A DNA stretch of 18,330 nucleotides from Candidatus Bathyarchaeota archaeon (GCA_030626685.1 DAOUTL010000006.1:1-18330), one strand, 5' to 3'; positions 1 to 8,798 are shown, counted from the first letter of the stretch. Numbers and translations are program-made. Notes: a model not told the origin generated them from the letters alone.

Positions 1-2
1 AA

Positions 3-386
3 ATGGAGTTTCTTATGAAGATTTTTGATAGATTTGGACCAATTGTAATTTTCTTTTTTGCTCTGACGCCTTTGCCTGATGATTTGCTTTTCATTCCGCT
101 TGGCGTTATACGTTACAGTCTTATTCGAGCGTTTATTCCCGCTTTAATCGGGAAAGTCTGTATGAATTTCATCGTAGCCTATAGTGGCCGCTTTTCGATA
201 CAAATTATTAGGGATATTTTTGGTGTGGAGAGTGGTTGGGTATCTACATTGATTGGTATGGTTCTTGCAATAGTTTTGCTGGTAATAGTGTTTGTTATAA
301 TGTTTAAGGTTGATTGGGAGAAGCTTTTTGAGAAGTATGTGGCTAAAGAAAAGGATGGTGGCGGAAAACTTGAGAGTGATAGCTGA
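3..386 (+). CDS. VTT/DedA-like (SNARE-associated) integral membrane protein, probably 5'-truncated by the window edge
   Basis: The 127 readable residues hold three hydrophobic stretches, at about residues 10-34, 42-60 and 78-101, followed by a charged cytoplasmic-looking tail rich in Lys and Glu. The stretch TPLPDDLLFIPLGVIRYS followed by AFIPALIGK is typical of the second half of the VTT domain (DedA/TVP38/TMEM64 superfamily), where a re-entrant loop carries conserved acidic residues. These are membrane proteins implicated in lipid scrambling and flippase activity; the substrate here cannot be told. Family members are usually about 180-220 residues, and only two bases precede the ATG at position 3. 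The true start is therefore probably outside the window and this is the C-terminal two-thirds. It is transcribed convergently towards carB and has no evident link to the amino-acid genes. The family call is good; the exact function is unknown. Confidence 0.75.
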   Translation: MEFLMKIFDRFGPIVIFFFALTPLPDDLLFIPLGVIRYSLIRAFIPALIGKVCMNFIVAYSGRFSIQIIRDIFGVESGWVSTLIGMVLAIVLLVIVFVIMFKVDWEKLFEKYVAKEKDGGGKLESDS

Positions 387-417
387 CCCAGAAAAGCGTG
401 GAGATATCCCCCGCAAA

Positions 418-432
418 CTTCTCTTTTTTTTC
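418..432 (+). terminator. T-rich terminator after the membrane protein gene
   Basis: A run of eight T (424-431) preceded by pyrimidine-rich sequence lies about 40 nt after the stop of the rightward membrane protein gene. Archaeal RNA polymerase commonly terminates at such oligo-T tracts without a hairpin. Placement is by position and composition only. Confidence 0.45.
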
Positions 433-738
433 TGTTGTTGAAGATCTTGATCATACACGTATCAAAACAAGATGTTTGATGGCTGGTGAGAAGAGAAACA
501 GACAAAGCGCGTGCCTCCAAGGGCGTCATATGCCCATCAAGCATTGAACTATGCTTCTTTTCTTTAGCATAAAGGTGAAATCATCATCAAACTCATTGCA
601 CGATTTTTAATTTTAATTCCTCCTTTCTTGATATTTGCGTTTGTTTCATAATGCTTCTCCATCCAGAGATTTCTGGTTTGTTGTCTTATTTCCTCATACA
701 GCCATGTTAATGCGATGTGCTAAAACCGCGCAGGTTTT
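432..738. other. Intergenic stretch between convergent genes, no gene recognised
   Basis: About 300 bases lie between the rightward membrane protein gene and the end of leftward carB. I see only short ORFs. The best is a 32-codon leftward frame (564-662, ATG start) with no recognisable similarity. No tRNA-like fold or repeat array was seen. At the carB end an AAAACC/GGTTTT inverted repeat (722-738) abuts the carB stop and could mark mRNA 3'-end formation. Confidence 0.5.
722..738 (-). terminator. Short inverted repeat directly after the carB stop
   Basis: AAAACC (722-727) and GGTTTT (733-738) form a 6-bp stem with a 5-nt loop, GCGCA. It begins at the base after the carB stop codon (739-741) in the direction of transcription. 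It could be a weak terminator or a 3'-end stabilising hairpin of the argG-argH-carA-carB mRNA. The stem is short and AT-rich, so the call is tentative. Confidence 0.3.
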
Positions 739-3700
739 TCACCAAAACTTCCACGCTAAACTATCCATGTATTCATTTAGCGAACGAACAGTAAGCTTGT
801 TGCTGTTGCTTTGCTCCAGCACTTTCGTGAGGGCTGAAGCCAACTCAAGGTTTGTCACAACTGGAATGTTAAATTCAATAGCCAATCTTCGGATAGTGTA
901 TTCGTCTTTCAGGATGTCTGAATATTTTCCAGCGGTATTCGGCATCGGTATATTAATTACTAAATCTATTTTTCCCTCTTGAAGGTAGTTAACAATGTTT
1001 GGGTTCTTACCAACTTCTCTGACTTTATGCAGAACAGAGATGTTATCTATTCCAGCGTTACGCAAGGTTTCAGCGGTATGCTCTGTTGCATATATTTTGA
1101 AGCCCATTTTCCTGAACGCCTTTCCCAAGGACACAATCTTCTTCTTTAACTCGTCGCTGCCAACTGTTATCAGAACTGAACCGCCAGTTGGTGGAATTTT
1201 GAAATCAGCTGACTGCAACGCCTTTAAGAGAGCGTCTGCAAAGTTTTCTCCTAAACAGGCTACTTCCCCCGTACTTAGCATTTCAACTCCGAGAACAGGG
1301 TCAGCTCCGCTTAAACGCATGAAGCTGAACTGAGGGACCTTCACACCCACATGCGAGATAGGTGGTAGTTCGGTGACTCCAACGTCTTTAAACTTTTTAT
1401 CCAACATCGCCAAGGTGGCAAGTTCTATCAAGTTGACCCCTCGGGTTTTGCTGACGTATGGCATTGACCTTGAAGCACGCAAATTGCATTCGATAACGTA
1501 AGTAACTCCGTCTTTCACAAGAAATTGAATGTTGTAGGATCCCTTGATTTCAAGGGCTTTCACGATTCTATAGGTGTAGTCTTTAATGGTTTTCAGTACG
1601 CTGTTAGGTAGTGTTTGGGTTGGAATTCCCATAGTTGCGTCGCCGCTGTGAACTCCAGCGTTTTCAACGTGTTCAATAATCGCTCCGATCAACACGTCTT
1701 CGCCGTCGGATACGCCGTCAACCTCAACTTCCTTAGCCTTCTCCATAAACTTCGAGATTACGACAGGATGTTCTCGTGAAACTTTAGTTGCCAGTTTGAG
1801 ATAGTTCTCTAATTCGTCTTCCTCATAGGCAACTCTCATGGCAGATCCTGACAAAACGTAGCTAGGACGGATGAGAACTGGATACCCGATTTTTTCAGCG
1901 AATTTTTTGGCGTCTTCTGTCGTTGTTAGTTTACTCCATTCTGGCTGGAGAATCCCGAGTTGATCTAGGAGGGCACTAAACTTCGATCGATCTTCTGCAC
2001 AGTCTATGCTTTGACCCGACGTGCCCAGCAGTTTTACACCGGAATTGGCTAGCTTTAGGGCTAGGTTGTTTGGAGTCTGTCCTCCAACGCTTGCTATGAC
2101 ACCGAGGGGACTTTCCTTATCATATATGTCTAAAATTCTCTCTAAGGTCAATTCTTCAAAATAGAGCTTATCGGACATGTCATAATCCGTTGAAACCGTT
2201 TCAGGGTTATAGTTGACCATTATGGCTTCTTGAATTCCATTCTTCTTGAGTGCCCAAATAGTGTTGACTCCACACCAGTCAAATTCAACGCTTGACCCTA
2301 TTCTGAAAACGCCTGCTCCGAGAACCATAACTTTGCTCTTACCCGAGTGAAAATCTATGTCATCTTCGTCTCCGCCGTATGTTAGGTAAAGATAATTTGT
2401 TTTAGCTGGCCATTCAGCGGCTAGGGTGTCTATTTGCTTAACCACGGGAACTATGTTCGCTTCTTTTCTCAGTTTTCGTATAGTCATTTCGTCTGTTTTG
2501 AGGCAAATTGCGATTTGCTTATCTGAAAATCCGAGGCGTTTTGCCTCTTTAATTGTTTCTAGGGCGTCATCATCTTCTAAGTTCATAGAGTGCAGTTTCT
2601 TCTCCATGTTGACGATGTTTTCAATTTTGTGTAGAAAGAAGGGGTCAACGCCGCTTAGTTGGTAAATCTCTTCAATTGAAACGCCCTTTTTCAGGGCTTT
2701 GGCTATCTTGAAAAGCCTTTCATCTGTGGGGTTGGCTAAGACGTCTTTTATCATCTCTGTTGATTCATAGTCTGCGTCCTCGGAATTGCAAACCAATCCT
2801 ACTTTTCCAATGTCCAGCATGCGAACCGCTTTCTGTAGCGTTTCCTCAAAGCATCTTCCAATAGCCATAACTTCTCCAACAGACTTCATCTGCGGACCAA
2901 TATGCCTGTCCACATTCCTGAATTTTTGCAGGTCCCATCTTGGAAACTTAACCACGACATAGTCTAGGGCTGGTTCAAAGCAAGCGGTCGTAGCCCCTGT
3001 AACCATGTTAATCAGTTCGGGAAGCAGATAACCAATCGCCAGTTTAGTTGCTATGTAAGCTAAGGGGTAACCTGTCGCCTTACTTGCAAGCGCAGAGCTT
3101 CTCGACATCCGCGCATTCACTTCAATAGCACGGTGCTCCTCTGATTTTGTATCCAAAGCCCATTGAATGTTGCACTCACCAACTATACCTAAACTTTGTA
3201 TGACCTTTATGGAAGCCAAACGAAGCAAGTGATATTCACGGGTGTTTAATGTTTGGGTGGGGGCTACGACCATGGAGTCTCCGGTGTGAACTCCCATAGG
3301 GTCGATGTTTTCCATGCTGCAGACGGCTAGGCAATTGTTAGCGTAGTCTCGCATGACTTCGAACTCTATTTCTTTCCAGTGACCCACGTATTCTTCGATG
3401 AGCACTTGCGATATCATGCTCTGGGCTAAGGCTCGATTAACTATTTCCTTTAATTCACTATCGTTGTGTGCTACACCCGACCCTTTACCGCCTAGAATAT
3501 ACGCCACTCGAACGATGACAGGATACCCTATTTCCTTAGCAGCCTTGATGGCTTCTTGAAGGGAGGTGGCGGATTTGCTTCTAGGTATTGGAATGTCTGC
3601 CCGAATCATTGCTTGCTTGAAGAATTCTCTGTCTTCGGTGTCTTCTATAGCTTTGATGGGTGTCCCCAAAACTTTAACATCATATTTCTTGAGAATGCCT

Positions 3701-4014
3701 CTTTTTGCAAGCTGAACTCCGCAATTTAGTACTGTTTGCCCTCCGAATCCTAAAAGAATTACGTCAGGCTTTTCTCTTTCAATAACTTTTTCGACATATC
3801 CTGGTGTGACGGGTAAGAGGTACACTTTTCCTGCTAAACGGGGGTCGGTCTGGATTGTGGCTATGTTGGGATTGATTAAGACAGTTTCTATGCCCTCCTC
3901 TCTTAAGGCTTTGAGACACTGGCTTCCAGAGTAATCAAACTCAGCGGCTTCTCCAATTTTTATAGCCCCGCTGCCAAGCACCAAAACCTTGCGTATCCAC
4001 TCAAATTTTGGCAT
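739..4014 (-). CDS. carB: Carbamoyl-phosphate synthase large subunit
   Basis: This 1091-residue protein makes carbamoyl phosphate from bicarbonate, ATP and the ammonia delivered by the small subunit, feeding arginine (and pyrimidine) synthesis in the cytoplasm. The duplicated architecture is visible. The first synthetase half opens with VLVLGSGAIKIGEAAEFDYSG (about residues 11-31), and the second repeats it as VMVLGAGVFRIGSSVEFDWCG near residue 560. Each half has an ATP-grasp core with paired conserved stretches such as EVNARMSRSSALASKATGYP and ECNLRASRSMPYVSKTRGV. The last roughly 140 residues form an MGS-like allosteric domain (GGSVLITVGSD, then the PMPN stretch), the usual site of effector control. 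Length is normal for the family. The ATG at 4014 directly follows the carA stop, so the two subunits are translationally adjacent. It is the last gene of the argG-argH-carA-carB operon. Confidence 0.97.
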   Translation of the reverse strand: MPKFEWIRKVLVLGSGAIKIGEAAEFDYSGSQCLKALREEGIETVLINPNIATIQTDPRLAGKVYLLPVTPGYVEKVIEREKPDVILLGFGGQTVLNCGVQLAKRGILKKYDVKVLGTPIKAIEDTEDREFFKQAMIRADIPIPRSKSATSLQEAIKAAKEIGYPVIVRVAYILGGKGSGVAHNDSELKEIVNRALAQSMISQVLIEEYVGHWKEIEFEVMRDYANNCLAVCSMENIDPMGVHTGDSMVVAPTQTLNTREYHLLRLASIKVIQSLGIVGECNIQWALDTKSEEHRAIEVNARMSRSSALASKATGYPLAYIATKLAIGYLLPELINMVTGATTACFEPALDYVVVKFPRWDLQKFRNVDRHIGPQMKSVGEVMAIGRCFEETLQKAVRMLDIGKVGLVCNSEDADYESTEMIKDVLANPTDERLFKIAKALKKGVSIEEIYQLSGVDPFFLHKIENIVNMEKKLHSMNLEDDDALETIKEAKRLGFSDKQIAICLKTDEMTIRKLRKEANIVPVVKQIDTLAAEWPAKTNYLYLTYGGDEDDIDFHSGKSKVMVLGAGVFRIGSSVEFDWCGVNTIWALKKNGIQEAIMVNYNPETVSTDYDMSDKLYFEELTLERILDIYDKESPLGVIASVGGQTPNNLALKLANSGVKLLGTSGQSIDCAEDRSKFSALLDQLGILQPEWSKLTTTEDAKKFAEKIGYPVLIRPSYVLSGSAMRVAYEEDELENYLKLATKVSREHPVVISKFMEKAKEVEVDGVSDGEDVLIGAIIEHVENAGVHSGDATMGIPTQTLPNSVLKTIKDYTYRIVKALEIKGSYNIQFLVKDGVTYVIECNLRASRSMPYVSKTRGVNLIELATLAMLDKKFKDVGVTELPPISHVGVKVPQFSFMRLSGADPVLGVEMLSTGEVACLGENFADALLKALQSADFKIPPTGGSVLITVGSDELKKKIVSLGKAFRKMGFKIYATEHTAETLRNAGIDNISVLHKVREVGKNPNIVNYLQEGKIDLVINIPMPNTAGKYSDILKDEYTIRRLAIEFNIPVVTNLELASALTKVLEQSNSNKLTVRSLNEYMDSLAWKFW

Positions 4015-5157
4015 TTATACACCCGCTAGTTTCAAAAATTCGTCAAACAGAAACTCCGTATCGTATGGACCAGGCGCGGCTTCGGGATGCCACTGAAAAG
4101 CCAAGGCTGGTTTACTCTTATGTTTTATTCCTTCAACTGTTTTGTCATTGGCGTTAAGGAACAATACGTCTAAATTGGTTCCTTTTAGAGAGTTTGAGTT
4201 TATAGCGTATCCATGATTCTGGGTTGTGATGTAACATCTGCCTGTTTCCAGATTAAGCACAGGTTGATTTTGAGATCGGTGCCCATACTTTAGTTTAAAA
4301 GTGTCTCCGCCCATAGCCAACGCCAAAATCTGAACTCCCAAGCATACACCCATTACGGAAATGTCTTCCTCTACCAGCTCTCGGACACATTCTATGGTTT
4401 TAACGCATTTTTTCGGATCACCAGGACCGTTGCTTATTACCACACAAGTCGGGTCATATTCTAAGATTTCATTTGCCGGAAAATTGTAGGGCACTCTTAC
4501 GACGTTAATTCCACGTTTCAGGAGGCTTCGTACAATGTTGTATTTGGCGCCACAGTCAATCAAAGCAACTACCTTGTTTCCTCCAACGTTGTGATGAACA
4601 GGCTCTTTGACTGTTACCTCTCCAACCAAGTCTCTTAGGTTTGGATCTGGAACAGTCTCCACTTCTTTCAAAAGTTTTTCAAGGTTAGGTTCTTCTCCCT
4701 CTTCGCACACCTGCAAAATTCCGAGCATGACACCTTTGACTCTGAGTTTCTTCGTGAGTTTTCGGGTGTCGATTCCGTATATGCCTGGAATGTTTTCGTT
4801 TTTGAGCCATTCGTCTAAGGTTTTTGTGGATGTCCAGTGGTAGGGCTTCTTGCATAATTCGTGGATAACGAGACCTGACACTTGGATGCGTTCAGACTCA
4901 AAATACAACGGAATGCCATGGTTGAGGTCGTACGGTGGAACTCCATAATTGCCTACGAGAGGATAGGTTAAGGTTAGAATCTGTCCTTTATAGGAGGGAT
5001 CAGTTAGCGCCTCTGGATAGCCAACCATGGAAGTTGAAAAGACGATTTCGCCTGAAACTTTCTGTATTGCCCCAAAGCCATGACCGAAAAAGTGGGAACC
5101 GTCTTCTAAAACTAGAACCGCTTTCCCTGGTTTCAGAGGATTAAGATACGCTCCCAA
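4015..5157 (-). CDS. carA: Carbamoyl-phosphate synthase small (glutaminase) subunit
   Basis: This 380-residue subunit hydrolyses glutamine and passes ammonia to CarB. The N-terminal domain (residues 11-150) starts with AVLVLEDGSHFFGHGFGA and includes the family stretch GEIVFSTSMVGYPEALTDPSY. The C-terminal class I glutamine amidotransferase domain (about 195-380) carries the nucleophile elbow GVCLGVQILALAMGG with Cys272, and the catalytic His357 and Glu359 in FQWHPEAAPGP. The only plausible start is a TTG at 5157: an in-frame TAG lies just upstream, so there is no ATG or GTG alternative that keeps the conserved N-terminus. It lies 13 nt after the argH stop and is immediately followed by carB. 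Placing carAB behind argGH ties its supply to arginine synthesis. Confidence 0.97.
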   Translation of the reverse strand: MGAYLNPLKPGKAVLVLEDGSHFFGHGFGAIQKVSGEIVFSTSMVGYPEALTDPSYKGQILTLTYPLVGNYGVPPYDLNHGIPLYFESERIQVSGLVIHELCKKPYHWTSTKTLDEWLKNENIPGIYGIDTRKLTKKLRVKGVMLGILQVCEEGEEPNLEKLLKEVETVPDPNLRDLVGEVTVKEPVHHNVGGNKVVALIDCGAKYNIVRSLLKRGINVVRVPYNFPANEILEYDPTCVVISNGPGDPKKCVKTIECVRELVEEDISVMGVCLGVQILALAMGGDTFKLKYGHRSQNQPVLNLETGRCYITTQNHGYAINSNSLKGTNLDVLFLNANDKTVEGIKHKSKPALAFQWHPEAAPGPYDTEFLFDEFLKLAGV

Positions 5158-5170
5158 AGCCCTATACTAC

Positions 5171-6709
5171 CTAACAGCTCAAATTTTTAAATTTTGCCAT
5201 ATCGGAGTGTTTGAGGGTGGAATAGGATTTGACTGTGGATTGCAGCATGTCTTCTGCTTCACCCAGCTTGAGCTTTTTCTTAGACAAATTAGATTTAGAC
5301 AGGGCTATCTGATGCTTTCGAATTCTCAGCATTCTTTCAACTTCAGATGGAGAAGGCCCACCTCTTACATTATAGGCTTCAACGAGTTTCAAGGGATCCA
5401 CGGACTCGCATATGTCTTCCACATTAACGTTCAGCTTAAGACCAGCAGAATTTTGGGCGGTCTTTCGCAGTAACTCCGGCGTCGCATCTAAGAAGGTTAG
5501 CTTTGATTCTGTTAATACTCTAACAAGCGAACCCACTATCTTGTGTGCTGTTCTAAAGGGAACCTTATATTTTCGAACAAGCATGTTGGCTAATTCCGTC
5601 GAGGCCGTAAAGCCAATAATGGCTTTATTGAAAACGTTTGCGGATACCTTCAAGTTTGGGACAAGTTTAGAAAACATATCTAAAGAACCAGTAATGCTTT
5701 CCAAAGATTCCCAAAGTCTAGGAGTAATTTCTTGGAAGTCAAGATTATAAGTGGACGGCAACGCTTTCATCGTCGCCGCAGAAGTAACAAAGTTACCCAG
5801 TATATGACTTGCTCTTGCACGAACAATTTCGAGGACTTCTGGATTCTTCTTTTGAGGCATTATGCTGCTTGTCGAGGAAAAACTATCGGGAATTTCGACT
5901 ACGCCAAAATCTGGGGAACTCCAGATGATTAGATCCTCGGCTAAGCGGCTTATGTGCACAGCGATTATTGTGAGAACTGCCGTGGTTTCTAGGATAAAGT
6001 CTCGGCTACCCACAGCGTCAACCGAATTCTCTAAAACATCGTTGAAACCTAGAAGTTCAGCGACTCTTTCGCGGTTTATAGGAAAACTTGAGGTCGCTAA
6101 CGCTCCAGCACCCATGGGACATAGATTAACTCGTTGATAGGTTTCCTCTGACCTCTGCAGATCTCTCTCCAACGCGTCAACGTATGATAGAAGGTAATGG
6201 GCGAAAGTTACTGGTTGGGCTGGTTGCAGATGCGTGTATCCCAAAATGACGGTTCTCACATGTCTCTCAGCTAGTTCAGTTAAAGCTTCTTGCATTTTCA
6301 CTACAGAAAACATAAGGTCAATCAGGTTTTTCCGTAGTTCCATCCGAATGGCCGTCGCCACTTGATCGTTTCTACTTTTGGTAATGTGAAGATTTCCGCC
6401 AACTTCCAAGCCAACCCTGTTAATGACTTCTTCTTCCACAGCCACGTGAACGTCTTCAACGGAAGATTTCAATTTAACGTTTGATAATTGGCTTAAAGCC
6501 TCAAGCAGCTTAACTCCATCAGACCATTCAATGATTTTTTGTTCCATCATCATGATTACATGGGCTTCGTTAATCCTGATTACTGCTTTTGACAACCTTC
6601 TGTCGTTTTTCATAGAAGAGGTGAATTTAACAACGTCTTTTCTTACAGACGTTAGTCTTCCTCCTTGTAAAATTTCAGACATCCCAACAACCTTCAGAAA
6701 TTTTTCCAT
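5171..6709 (-). CDS. argH: Argininosuccinate lyase
   Basis: This protein cleaves argininosuccinate to arginine and fumarate, the last step of arginine synthesis. It belongs to the fumarase/aspartase superfamily. Visible motifs are SRNDQVAT (about residues 112-119), GYTHLQPAQPVTFAHYLL (157-174) and the mobile catalytic loop with superfamily signature SSIMPQKKNP (281-290). The residue before the loop is Thr where the classical signature often has Gly (GSSxMPxK); this is probably a tolerated variation. At 512 residues it is somewhat longer than many ArgH proteins (about 450-490), the excess lying mainly in a Lys/Ser-rich C-terminal tail after residue 475. The gene follows argG with an 18-nt gap and precedes carA. 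No strong Shine-Dalgarno is visible, suggesting reliance on coupling within the operon. Confidence 0.96.
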   Translation of the reverse strand: MEKFLKVVGMSEILQGGRLTSVRKDVVKFTSSMKNDRRLSKAVIRINEAHVIMMMEQKIIEWSDGVKLLEALSQLSNVKLKSSVEDVHVAVEEEVINRVGLEVGGNLHITKSRNDQVATAIRMELRKNLIDLMFSVVKMQEALTELAERHVRTVILGYTHLQPAQPVTFAHYLLSYVDALERDLQRSEETYQRVNLCPMGAGALATSSFPINRERVAELLGFNDVLENSVDAVGSRDFILETTAVLTIIAVHISRLAEDLIIWSSPDFGVVEIPDSFSSTSSIMPQKKNPEVLEIVRARASHILGNFVTSAATMKALPSTYNLDFQEITPRLWESLESITGSLDMFSKLVPNLKVSANVFNKAIIGFTASTELANMLVRKYKVPFRTAHKIVGSLVRVLTESKLTFLDATPELLRKTAQNSAGLKLNVNVEDICESVDPLKLVEAYNVRGGPSPSEVERMLRIRKHQIALSKSNLSKKKLKLGEAEDMLQSTVKSYSTLKHSDMAKFKNLSC

Positions 6710-6727
6710 GCTTTATCTTGAAAAGGG

Positions 6728-7957
6728 CTAAACTACTTTGGAAGCCTCAGTGCTTTTCCATTCGCTTGTCTTCTTCTTTAAAGCGTTGAATGTTTTTGTT
6801 TGGAGCCCCCACAGCTCGATAAAGCCTTTAGAGAAGGATTGGTTGAAGGTTGTTTGAATTTCATAGGTTGCTAGGTTTAGGTCGTAAAGGGACATGGGTG
6901 AGGAACGTCCAACTACTCGAAGTCCTCCTTTATACAGTTTAACTTGAACTTCTCCATCTACACGCTCCTGTGTTTCGTCGATGAAGGCCTCCAGGTCTTC
7001 TCTAAGGGGGTCCATCCATAGACCTATGTAGGCTAGAAGCGTCCATTGGGTGTCGATTTGTTGTTTGAACGTGGCTTCGTGGCGGGTGAGAACCATTTTT
7101 TCTAAGTCTTTGTGGGCTTCTAGGAGGACTGTTGCAGCTGGGCACTCGTAGACTTCTCTTGATTTAATGCCTACAAGACGATCTTCTATGTGATCTATGC
7201 GTCCAACACCGTGTTTTCCCGCAGTTTTGTTTAACGTTTCGATTAAAGTTACGGGGTTTAGGCTTTCCTCGTTTATGGCCACTGGAACGCCGCCTTTAAA
7301 TTTGATGGTAACATATTCAGGTGTGCTTGGAGCCTTTTCAGGCGAAACCGTCCATTCAAAAGCATCTTCTGGCGGTTCCTGATCAGGATGTTCTAGAGGC
7401 CCACATTCGATTGATCTGCCCCATAGGTTTTGGTCTATGCTGTAGGGGTTCGTTGAGGTGGGAATTTGGATTCCATTTGCCTTTGCATATTTTATTTCTT
7501 CGTCTCTTGTTAGCCCCACCTCCCGAACTGGAGCAATTATTTTGAGGTTTGGAGCCAGTGAGCTGATGGATACGTCGAAACGAACTTGGTCGTTGCCTTT
7601 TCCAGTGCAGCCGTGAGCAACAGCGACCGCTCCTTCTTCTTTGGCGATCTCAACCATTTTTGAAGCAATTAAGGGACGGGATAAGGCAGTGCTTACTGGA
7701 TATTTCTCTTCGTAGAGGGCATTTGCCTTTATTGCTGAGAAAACGTAGTTGGTGGCAAACTCGTGTTTAGCATCTATTGAGTAATGTTTTAAGACTTTAA
7801 GGGTTTTCGCTTTTTCCTCGATTTCCTTCAAATTCTCTTGTTGACCAACATCCACCGTCACCGTTATTACGTCAGCATTGTATTTCTCTTGAAGCCATTT
7901 TATTAATACCGATGTGTCCAATCCACCAGAGTACGCTAACACAACTTTTTCCGCCAT
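6728..7957 (-). CDS. argG: Argininosuccinate synthase
   Basis: This enzyme condenses citrulline and aspartate with ATP to argininosuccinate. The PP-loop of N-type ATP pyrophosphatases is intact near the N-terminus (AYSGGLDTSVLIKWL, residues 8-22). Further family stretches are VAHGCTGKGNDQVRFD (about 113-128) and STNPYSIDQNLWGRSIECG (about 167-185). At 409 residues the length is normal. The ATG at 7957 is preceded by a strong GGGGGAG ribosome-binding site at 7962-7968, 4 nt away. It is the first gene of the leftward argG-argH-carA-carB operon. Its promoter lies in a short divergent region shared with the ACT-domain protein gene. Confidence 0.98.
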   Translation of the reverse strand: MAEKVVLAYSGGLDTSVLIKWLQEKYNADVITVTVDVGQQENLKEIEEKAKTLKVLKHYSIDAKHEFATNYVFSAIKANALYEEKYPVSTALSRPLIASKMVEIAKEEGAVAVAHGCTGKGNDQVRFDVSISSLAPNLKIIAPVREVGLTRDEEIKYAKANGIQIPTSTNPYSIDQNLWGRSIECGPLEHPDQEPPEDAFEWTVSPEKAPSTPEYVTIKFKGGVPVAINEESLNPVTLIETLNKTAGKHGVGRIDHIEDRLVGIKSREVYECPAATVLLEAHKDLEKMVLTRHEATFKQQIDTQWTLLAYIGLWMDPLREDLEAFIDETQERVDGEVQVKLYKGGLRVVGRSSPMSLYDLNLATYEIQTTFNQSFSKGFIELWGLQTKTFNALKKKTSEWKSTEASKVV

Positions 7958-8016
7958 CTTACTCCCCCAATATTTAACTTGAAATTACTTTGTACACAGG
8001 AATCATTCTTTTAAAC
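7958..8016 (-). promoter_or_regulatory. Promoter and ribosome-binding site of the argG operon
   Basis: Read leftward, a TATA-like GTTTAAAAG sits at 8016-8008, which would place transcription initiation near 7985 and give a leader of about 25-30 nt. The strong Shine-Dalgarno GGGGGAG (7968-7962) precedes the argG ATG. The TATA box lies inside the 64-bp element that is repeated near lysW, so argG transcription probably responds to the same regulator. Start sites are inferred from archaeal spacing rules. Confidence 0.6.
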
Positions 8017-8069
8017 TTTGCGACTTATTTGTTACATACTAAGCTTTAAATGTTCTAATTAATACATTT
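8006..8069. repeat. 64-bp regulatory element, copy A (divergent argG / ACT-regulator promoter)
   Basis: This block aligns without gaps to 15427-15490; I count 54 of 64 identical bases. Its core is GCGACTTATTTGTTACA (8020-8036), flanked on the left by the leftward TATA box (TTTTAAA) and on the right by the rightward TATA box in CTTTAAATGTTCTA (8044-8057). The conserved core between two opposed promoters is the natural place for an operator. Outside the block the similarity drops quickly on the argG side. Confidence 0.75.
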
Positions 8070-8075
8070 TTAATT
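8044..8075 (+). promoter_or_regulatory. Promoter of the ACT-domain protein gene, probably leaderless
   Basis: CTTTAAAT (8044-8051) is a good archaeal TATA box. About 25 nt downstream transcription would begin near 8073-8076, which is the ATG itself, so the mRNA is probably leaderless. No Shine-Dalgarno precedes this ATG, in agreement. This supports the ATG at 8076 as the start. Confidence 0.6.
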
Positions 8076-8654
8076 ATGACAACCGCTCAAGACGTAAGGA
8101 ACTACATGAAAAACAAGCCATATCTACTGGAAGCGTTAGAAAAAGGCATAGTTAACCTCAGCGAATTATCCAGGCAAATTCAAAACGAGCTTAAAACAAA
8201 CAACATAACTGCGATAAAAGCTGCTTTAAGAAGGTTTTCTGAAGATCTGCGAAAACGTAGACAGAAAAGGGAGGAAAAAGTCTTACAACTCCTAAAGAAA
8301 AGCAGAATAACAGTTTATGACGGAAAATCTGTGGTTATTACAGACAAACAGGTAGAAACAAAAAATGGGATGAAAGTGAATTTGACGAGCAAATTTGTGC
8401 ATCTTCTGGAGAAGAATAACCTGGCGGAGATAACCGACGCGTTGAAGATACATGAAAACTGCACTATGATCATTATTCATTCGCCAGAAGAATTAGAAAC
8501 AACTCCAGGAGTAGTCGCGTTCTTAACAACATTATTGGCAGAACAGAACATTAACATCATAGAATTCATCTCTTGCTGGACCGATACGATTATGGTTGTA
8601 GAAAAAAAGGACAACCTCCGAACTTATGAGATTTTATCCGGCATAGTAGGTTGA
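8076..8654 (+). CDS. Predicted HTH-like / ACT-domain regulator
   Basis: The 192-residue protein has an all-helical N-terminal part (residues 1-75). It includes a helix-turn-helix-like stretch around residues 27-55 (NLSELSRQI ... ITAIKAALRRF) and a very basic helix (KRRQKREEK). A middle beta-rich part (78-105) follows. The C-terminal ACT-like domain (about 128-192) contains TPGVVAFLTTLLAEQNINII followed by a strand with a WTDTIMVV pattern. ACT domains bind amino acids, and small stand-alone HTH+ACT proteins are common in archaea. Divergent transcription from argG and a shared promoter element suggest control of arginine/lysine-type genes. The adjacent thrB pseudogene leaves open a threonine or aspartate-family role. 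I do not recognise a named family member. The DNA-binding role is inferred, not shown. Confidence 0.7.
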   Translation: MTTAQDVRNYMKNKPYLLEALEKGIVNLSELSRQIQNELKTNNITAIKAALRRFSEDLRKRRQKREEKVLQLLKKSRITVYDGKSVVITDKQVETKNGMKVNLTSKFVHLLEKNNLAEITDALKIHENCTMIIIHSPEELETTPGVVAFLTTLLAEQNINIIEFISCWTDTIMVVEKKDNLRTYEILSGIVG

Positions 8655-8798
8655 TAGGATTTGGACAAGCTCTAGATACCATAGCCAATTATGGTTCCGG
8701 TGTAAATCACGTTATGAACGAGTAGTTTAATTGCTAGTTTGGCAACCTGGTCTTAATTAATTGTCCTTTGACATTCTGTGCGGTTTAGAGATGAAGTG

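Noticed and set aside
564..662. 32-codon leftward ORF with ATG at 662, and nearby AAAGGAGG-like sequence.
   Set aside because: No recognisable similarity, the purine-rich sequence lies inside rather than before the frame, and the region looks non-coding. Kept only as a note in the intergenic entry.
635..982. Rightward 115-codon frame opposite the carB 3' end.
   Set aside because: Antisense shadow of carB: CarB is strongly conserved in this stretch and the frame has no domain of its own.
8655..8798. Gap between the ACT protein gene and the thrB remnant, checked for a terminator, promoter or small RNA.
   Set aside because: Only weak AT-rich stretches (such as TTAATTAATTG near 8754-8764) are present; no convincing hairpin, T-run or gene.
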